The position numbers and the translations under genes are program-made. This document shows positions 57,809 through 64,000 of a stretch of 64,000 nt of DNA, piece by piece. The stretch covers positions 1 to 64,000 of the forward strand of contig JABYQS010000073.1 in assembly GCA_022592435.1 (NCBI GenBank), read 5' to 3'. Positions within the stretch are counted from its first letter, which is position 1; each line of letters begins with the position of its first letter. A model generated the notes under the pieces. The model ran no database searches and was not told where the DNA came from. It saw only the letters and a list, made by a program, of their open reading frames with translations. The stretch is from Cerioporus squamosus (taxonomy: Eukaryota > Basidiomycota > Agaricomycetes > Polyporales > Polyporaceae).

Positions 57809-59952
57809 ATGTCCCTAAACCCCCAACACGAAGACCTCCATATCTGGAGTGACTTCGACTATGAGATCCAACTTGTTATGTCAGACGAAGACGATGACCA
57901 TGTTGATGCTACGCTGCATGACCCTGACGATATCGAAATGGCAGCTGAATCGTCAACAGAGGTCGAGGAGGCTACTTCCGACTCAGGTGAAGAACCCGAC
58001 GTGCGGTAGGTGTGTTGCACTTGACTAGAGGACCATGATCTCACAAGCTGCACATCAGGGATGAGGCATTGGACTGTGTCGAGGAGCTTGTGTTATCCTT
58101 CCTGTCCCAACTGTCAGAGGCGCTCCCAGACGCATATAGTCAGTCTGATGTTAATTTGAAGAAAGGAAGCGGCAAGAAAGTGGTAGTCCGCCTCGCCGAC
58201 AGGACCAAAGAATACTCGGAAAAGTATGTCAACTGGTTATGCTGCATACACCTGAACTGAATCCCGTGGTTCGTCAGCAACACAACCCAGCGACAGCTGG
58301 TGTTCCCGAGGCAAACAAGAGGACCTAGCGCGAGGCCTATCGGTTCGTTTTGGTTTCGATTATTCTTCCGGATGAATATATGCGAGTTGCCTACAGCTCA
58401 ACTGTTCCGGGTTGCCGATCTCATCCACGAGGCGTTACTCGACGATATCCCGACCACGAAACGGTCAGCTGCATTGGATCGCATATCGCCAGAAGACTAA
58501 GCCTTCCTCAGTGACATGTTCTACAAGGACGTACAGTTGTTTCGATCACAAGCAACTGTGGACAAGGTATGCATGCTTCCTAGTCAACGGCGCCATATGC
58601 TGACTTATCACACTCGTCGCAGCTGGTGGACGACCTCGCCGCGACCTTCCAACTCAGCCGGGCGGATCTCAATGTTGTACGTCCGCCGTTGCACACTGAG
58701 TTCTTTCACATACATCATGTTCACGGCATGGGCAGCGAGCGTCCTCAAAGGGATTGATATGTGGCTCTGGCTTGTCCATACACTTGAAGAGTGGAGACGT
58801 CTTGGATATCAGCGACAGCGAAGTCACTTCTATACCTTCTTCGTGTCTTCACATCGGAGCGACTGACTACCCGAACAGGCCTCGCTGATTCCGCAAGCTG
58901 AGGACATTGCGCGGTTCCAAGTAGGAGAAGGTCTCGCTTGGGTTCTGCTTGTGGAAAAGGAGGTATGGCAGCGCAGCAAGCCGGCCTCGCTTCTGGTTCT
59001 CCAGCTGATCGCTTGCACAACCCCATTTTCGCCAGGCCGTGTTCCAGACACTCTGCAGGCTTCGTTTCGCGATCCACGAAGCTCTCCCGGGTCCCGGCCT
59101 GGTCTTGACCGTGCGCACACTGTTTCCCATCGCGTGGTTCACTCACGGATACTTTTGCAGGGTAAGGGATATCCTGACGTTGCCACTCGCCAACTGGTCA
59201 GGACACTGTCGGACAACCTGCCACCGCAGTAAGTTCTCTTCGCCCATGCTCCATCCTTTCTCCTTCTCATTGTGCCGGCATCTGAAGCATACCGATTCTC
59301 GCCTTGGTTGACGGCGACGCATATGGCATCGATATCCTCTCCGTATACAAACATGGAAGCACGCGCATGCAGCACGAGAACGAGCATCTCGCCGCAGCGC
59401 GGATCCAGTGGCTCGGCCTCTGGTCAAGCGAGCTGTCCTCGTGCGTACCCATCGATGCGCAGCTTGTTTTCTCCGGATCGTACTAAGGGAGCGACCCTCT
59501 CGAACAGACTAGGTATCGAGAAGGATGCTCTCCTCTCGATCACGAAGCATGATGAGAAGAAGGCATGTACTTATTTGCATCAAATTCACTCCTCGAACTC
59601 GTTCTCATACCGACCATATTGCAGGCAAACTCAATGCTAAAGCGCAGGTGGTTACCGGCGCAGTGGAGGTGAGCACAATCCACGTCGGCCCTTCCTCTCC
59701 CTCACTGAACATAAGCGGAAACCCGTTCAACTTCTTGCTGCTGTGCACAGAAGAGAACTACAGCACATGTTGTTCTCAAGGCGCAAGGCAGAGATTGAGG
59801 TGCTGGGATCTGCCAGGGCTTCTCGAGACGCCGACCCGGGCCTCGGACGCGATCGTTTTGTCGTAGGAGGAAACCTCGGGATACCTCTGGTCCGATACCT
59901 TGTGGCGAAGATATCTGCAGCATGTGCGGATTCGGACCATGAGCTCTTGTGA
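57809..59952 (+). CDS. SPO11: Meiotic DNA topoisomerase VI-like protein SPO11
   Basis: Spliced from about 12 exons; in order it reads DEALDCVEELVLSFLSQLSE, TTQRQLVFPRQTRGPSARPI, AQLFRVADLIHEALLDDIPT and TKRDMFYKDVQLFRSQATVD (catalytic Tyr in MFYKD). Next come LVDDLAATFQLSRADLNV, RASSKGLICGSGLSIHLKSG, FQVGEGLAWVLLVEKE and VFQTLCRLRFAIHEALPG, then the Toprim-type metal site LALVDGDAYGIDILSVYKHG and IQWLGLWSSEL. It makes the double-strand breaks that start meiotic recombination. A TAA at 58498 that seems to break the frame lies inside an intron (GTCAGC...CCTCAG). One intron (59563-59624) keeps frame only with a GC donor, AAG/GCATGT. The N-terminal 65 residues are acidic. The gene appears intact and about 380 residues, near the usual length. 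Confidence 0.93.
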
Positions 59953-60199
59953 TATGTCTTGGGACCTGTTGGCAGTCGTGTTGTGTATCAGCTGTGAGTG
60001 CCTCACCACGCATAATCCTCGTGTTTGAATGTGCCTTACGCAGTACAGAGGCAGAGAGTCAGTCATACACTGTCACGCTCCCAATACTATGCTCAACCGA
60101 CACGTGCACAAGATATGGGGAGGCTATCTCAGTCCGAAGGGCTGTCCGCAACAAGGCGCTATACCGCCAGGTAATCATCTCCTTCATACTGGGACCGCC

Positions 60200-61252
60200 C
60201 TACCTCTCCTCCGAAGGGCTGTATACGGGAGGGGGATCGGCAGGGACCCCAGAGCCCTCGCCAAGCTGCTGGCGGAGCGCATCCTCCTCCTCCTTCCGGT
60301 GGTGAGCCTCCAGTCGTTTCTGGTATCCCGAGAGCTCGTCGTGAAGGCTGGAAGACGTCGAGACACGAGACGCGTGCGTGGCCCCACGCGACAGGAGCGC
60401 CTCGCCGCTCTCATCGTGGGTCCACGCAGACGGCGCCGTCGATTGTCTGTTCGAGCTGTACAGCGAGCTACTGTTCAGCGATGCGTACCGAGAGACGGGC
60501 GACACCGGGGAGGTGGGACAGGGCGGAGCATCGCGTGGAGGAGGCTGCGGGGGTGTGTCGCCGTCGTATGGGTTTGGTAGGGATGCCGTGTCTAACGCTC
60601 CAGGTGCGATGTTGCGCATCTCTTGAGTGCCGATGCCCGGCCGTCCTGGGGTGTCGGCAAAGAATACCCTTCCGGGGATGGTAGAGTCAGTCGGGCTTGG
60701 GGCGACTGGGGACTTTGGTTGGAGAGATGTGGGATGTTGAACCAGTAGGGGTGCTGTCGAAGTCTCCCTCATGGAGGGAGCTGCTGCCGCTGCAGTGAGA
60801 ACCGCTGCTTGTTGCGCGCGAGCACGCCGTCTCCTGCGCAAGCACCAGAGGCCGAGGAGGACGAGAAGCACGAGCAGAAGTACTGGTCTGGGTGAGTGCC
60901 TGAATCCTGTTACTAGCTGGTGATCACTCACTGACTCCAATCACTATACCAGCGATCGCTCCTCCACTGATATGGTGCTTGGTGAGGGTGCCAACCCCGC
61001 TCCCATTCGAGCCGGCGCGATGGTGCTGGTTCCCGTCCCCATCCCCGTCACTGTCATCTCCGTTGTCGTCGTCGTCATCGCTATCATCGCCTCTGCATAC
61101 ACACCGTGAGCCTGAGGTGCTCAATAAGCATAGGAATCCGTCCGGGCCCACCGAGCTGTCATCCTTGATGATATAGACACCGCTCTGCCCGTGCTGGCCA
61201 ACAGGGCGTAGAGCAGCGCGAGCAGGTACCACTTCGGAACGCGGAAGTGCAT
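60200..61252 (-). CDS. Single-pass membrane protein with acidic ectodomain (Mid2/Skg6-like organisation)
   Basis: The model starts at 61252 with a signal peptide (VPKWYLLALLYALLASTGRA). An intron with donor GTGGGC leads to an Asp/Gly-rich ectodomain (GDDSDDDDDNGDDSDGDG, then GNQHHRAGSNGSG). A single transmembrane helix, split by an intron, reads ISGGAIAGIVIGVILLLVLL and LVLLGLWC, followed by the stop-transfer run RRRRRARAQQ. The cytosolic tail of about 200 residues is Ser/Pro-rich and ends VPADPPPVYSPSEER. The HHISGGAIAGIVIG pattern before the helix is common in basidiomycete wall-sensor-like proteins, but no ligand domain is recognisable, so the role is unknown. The signal-peptide exon and the acidic exon are in different frames, joined only by the proposed intron, so the first exon is inference. 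Confidence 0.68.
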
Positions 61253-61529
61253 GGAGGTACTGGAGAGACGTGCGAGAGGACTTTTTCCGCCGTGCCATCT
61301 GCGATATATCGTATTATAGGGTATGCCACGGCACCGCCTCGATGAGAAGTGGCCATAAGCAGGACATTATCCAACCCAACACCTATCGGCACGTCGGCCG
61401 GGGTCTGAATTAGCATGAGGAAGCGGACTGGAGGGTGTGCGAAGCCGTAAGCATAACGGAGAATACGAGTCGCACGGCCGCACTAAACCCGCGGGAGGAC
61501 TCGCACGGGGAGGCGCGTGTAGTCGCGCG

Positions 61530-61562
61530 ACGCGTCGATCACGTGCCTGCGCGTCGACGCGT
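61530..61562 (+). promoter_or_regulatory. Two MluI cell-cycle boxes and an E-box upstream of CDC6
   Basis: ACGCGT, the core site of the G1/S factor MBF in fungi, occurs at 61530-61535 and 61557-61562, about 175-210 bp upstream of the CDC6 ATG. CACGTG is at 61540-61545. The region is the 485-bp divergent promoter shared with the membrane-protein gene. MBF control of CDC6/cdc18 is established in yeasts; here it is inferred from the sites. Confidence 0.6.
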
Positions 61563-61737
61563 CCCGTTTACTCGGCGGAGTTTCAAAGCGCGTCACGGCG
61601 GTCATAAGCGCTTGGTCTGCGCGCCTGGCTCTGCCTTCCACCACACCCATCCCCGACTCCCGCCCCGTCGCTGCAGACGGTTGAGTCGCCCGGCAACACT
61701 CCGTCTCAGGTCCCTGTGGTAGTCTACTCCTGCCTAG

Positions 61738-63867
61738 ATGGCATCGCCACGCGAAAACGCGGGCACCGTCCTCGGAAAACGGTCCCACCAGACTGCCCAG
61801 GTCGAGGCATCCGACGCATCCTCCTGCGATTTCGATGGCCTCACCGCCCTCCCCACCCCCGACTCGACTCCGCATCCAAAGCGTGCGAAGACGACAGGTA
61901 GCGTGCTCGATGGCGACCACAACAAGGAAAATATCCCCCCGTTCCTCCTCGAGGCAATCAACGCATCGCCGACAACTCTTCGTCGCACGCGTTCGCTGCG
62001 GCGTACAAGCATCGTGACCCACGAATTCTCGTCGCGTCCGAGCAGTAAGTTGGCTTTACTGGCGTGCGCGGCCGTTACTGACGTGGTCATCAGCGCCTCG
62101 GCGATATGCGTCCACGTCCGACCTACGTCAAGCGGCACCTTCCACGCCGGCTACCTCGCTCTCGCAACTCACTTTGGTGACTCCTCCCCCAAGTCCGCCA
62201 TCGGCCCTTCTCCCGTTGCATGTTCGTGCTAAGGCGCTTCTTCGTCCTACATGCAACGACGGTCCGCAGCTGGCCGGTCGCGAGCAGGAGAAGACCGCCA
62301 TCGAGGCCTTCATCCTGGGCTTCATCTTCGGGTCTGCGTCCTCGGAGGACATCTCCGCTTTGTACATCTCGGGTTCGCCAGGTACGGGAAAGACGGCCAT
62401 GGTCAATGCCGTCCTCGCCGCAGTTGCGAAGCAACTCCAAGCGCAGAGCACTGATGTGCTCGCTGTGAACTGTATGGCCCTCGATGGTGTGGACGCTGTA
62501 TGGCAGAGACTGGCGGAGATGCTTGGTACCGCCAAGAAGACCTCGGGGCGCGGAAGGAAATTCAAGGACACTCCCCAGCAAATCGTGGAGAAATCCTTGG
62601 CCGCCAGCGATCGGAAATGGTGCGTATCAACCTTCACATTGTGACGAGGTCCGGGCTGATCGGCGCTTGTGGCAGTATTGTTGTGTTGGACGAGATGGAT
62701 CACATCGCCTCATCGACTCAAGCCCTCGCTCCCCTGTTTACGCTTGCGCATACGTTCTCCAAGAGCTTACGTCTGGTCGGGATCGCGAACACGCATACTC
62801 TCACCTCGTCTTCAAGCACAGCCATCTCCGTGCAGTCCCTCGTTGGCGTCCAAACGCTCCATTTCGCTCCATACACGTCCGAGCAATTGCTGGCTATTCT
62901 CCGCGCTAGGCTCGCATCCCTGTCAGAAAACGAGGACGCTGCCTCCGTGGAGCGCGTTAAGAAGTTCTTGCCGGTCCCGACCTTGACGTTGTTGTCGAAG
63001 AAGATTGCAAGCCAGACTGGGGACGTTCGTGCCGTGTTCGAGGTTCTCCGCGGGGCGATCGACATCGCCGTGAATGCCATCACGCCGTCGGATCCGTTGA
63101 ATCCCCCAACGCCAGCAGTCACCCCTGCTCACGTTCTCGCCGCTTTCAAGGCATATGCGCCGGCAGGCAAGACCACGCCGGCGCCGTCGACGGCAGCGTC
63201 TACGGTCTCTGCTGTCCCGCGGAAGGCCAGCAATAGTGAGACGGTCATGAAGATTCGTGAGCTTGGTCTTCAGCAAAGGCTCGTGCTCTTGGCTGCGTTG
63301 CTCGCCGCGAAGTCGACCGAAGCCGGTGTTCCTTTCAACGGCTCCTCGCATTCGTCACCTGCCCGTTCCCCCGTGAAACGCACCCAGTCGTCTTCGGTCG
63401 TCCAACCCTCCGCTTCGAAGGCTACAAGTTTCGACATCGGTCATCTGTACGCCTTTTATACGACCATCCTCGGTCGGGTCGAGAGCGGGGTCTTCACGAT
63501 TGTATCTCGCAGCGAGTTCGGGGACCTTGCGGGTGTCCTTGAGGTCGTCGGCCTCCTCTCGTTGTCTTGCAGCGGCGGCCTCCCCTCCACTCCGCGCAAA
63601 TCTGGCAAGAAATCGTTCAGTCGTTCCATGTCGTTCAGCGCTGGCGCTCCAAGTGCGCAGGAGGCTCGCTTCGTCGATGGCGTCCGTCTCGATGAGGTCG
63701 CCCGTGGCCTTGGCTTGGGTGTTGAAGATTCCCCGGCAGACGTGCGCGAAGAGGAGCTTCGTGCAATCTTCCAGCGCGAGCAGGCTCGCATCGTCCGGGA
63801 GGCGAAAGCGCGTCGCCTTCGTAGCCACGCTGAAGTCGTTGGTTTCGAGGACGCGATGGAGGATTAA
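61738..63867 (+). CDS. CDC6: Replication licensing factor Cdc6/Cdc18 (ORC/CDC6 AAA+ ATPase)
   Basis: Three exons. The N-terminus is disordered, with minimal CDK sites (LPTPDST, ATSPxx-like TPPPSPP) and a basic stretch (RRTRSLRRTS). The AAA+ domain has sensor-proximal GREQEKTAIEAFI, Walker A ISGSPGTGKTAMV, a segment VNCMALDGVDAVWQRLAEML, Walker B CIVVLDEMDH and sensor 1 LRLVGIANTHT. A sensor-2/lid region follows (KKIASQTGDVRAVFEVLRGA). The C-terminal winged-helix domain reads LGLQQRLVLLAALLAAKS and FTIVSRSEFGDLAGVLEVVG. The protein loads MCM2-7 onto ORC-bound DNA in G1. Introns at about 62044-62092 and 62620-62672. The start at 61738 opens directly into conserved-looking sequence and lies downstream of MluI boxes. 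Confidence 0.94.
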
Positions 63868-64000
63868 GCCCTCCTTTGGTCCAGAGTCAGTCGCCACCAA
63901 TATTATCGGCGCACGGATGGTCTAGGGAGCCCCACACATCTTTATGTCTCATTATTCCCTGCTCTTTCATCTCTTCTGTCTCCTCTCCTCTCTCCTCACC
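63868..64000. other. 3' flank of CDC6, window end
   Basis: 133 bases after the CDC6 stop; the last part is pyrimidine-rich. No gene seen. Confidence 0.5.

Noticed and set aside
58300..58500. SPO11 as a pseudogene because of an in-frame TAA
   Set aside because: The stop lies in a GT-AG intron and the spliced frame gives the conserved TKRDMFYKD motif.
60184..60580. Plus-strand frames overlapping the membrane-protein tail
   Set aside because: They are antisense to the Ser/Pro-rich cytosolic tail and show no motif.

Overview
The window is nuclear DNA from a filamentous basidiomycete, most likely an Agaricomycete of the Polyporales type (inferred, not proven). Genes are densely packed on both strands and cut by many 45-75 nt GT-AG introns, codon use is GC-rich, and the protein set is typical of mushrooms: a PalI-type sensor, a fungal lipoxygenase, a siderophore transporter, a bifunctional THI6, SPO11, CDC24 and CDC6. 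No virus, bacterial operon, CRISPR array or intact transposon was seen. Gene models were built by hand from splice signals and family motifs, so outer boundaries are firmer than individual exons.

Layout. 1-5.8 kb: start of a mitochondrial transcription factor B (MTF1-like, minus, cut by the window edge), a TAPT1/Emp65 membrane protein (plus), and an unknown charged low-complexity protein (minus). 7.8-13.8 kb: a SUR7/PalI membrane protein and a seven-helix membrane protein (both plus), then an ER Hsp70 of the BiP/Kar2 type (minus). 14.3-20.5 kb: a fungal lipoxygenase with an apparent one-base frameshift (minus), an unknown protein (plus), and an MFS siderophore-iron transporter (minus). 22.7-28 kb: bifunctional thiamine enzyme THI6 (plus), a phytanoyl-CoA dioxygenase-family enzyme built from micro-exons (minus), an intron-containing tRNA-His, and an EthD-domain protein (minus). 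28.1-35.5 kb: a Rap1-type protein with a BRCT domain and three Rap1-Myb repeats, then the polarity GEF CDC24 (both minus). 35.5-40.6 kb: gene-poor. 40.6-55.6 kb, all minus: lipocalin-like protein, GH63-type glycosidase, RhoGAP, a mitochondrial carrier, and a caprin-like RGG protein. 56.3-63.9 kb: BTB protein (plus), SPO11 (plus), a single-pass membrane protein (minus) and CDC6 (plus).

There is no obvious metabolic cluster. Some neighbours share themes: CDC24 (a Cdc42 GEF) and the RhoGAP act oppositely on Rho GTPases, and RAP1, SPO11 and CDC6 all act on chromosomes, but they are spread among unrelated genes. CDC6 shares a 485-bp divergent promoter that carries two MluI cell-cycle boxes. The most unusual observations are the triplicated Rap1-Myb repeat with an identical intron position in each copy, the micro-exons that encode the iron-binding motif of the PhyH enzyme, an HVEL rather than HDEL tail on BiP, and reading-frame breaks in the lipoxygenase and MTF1 genes.
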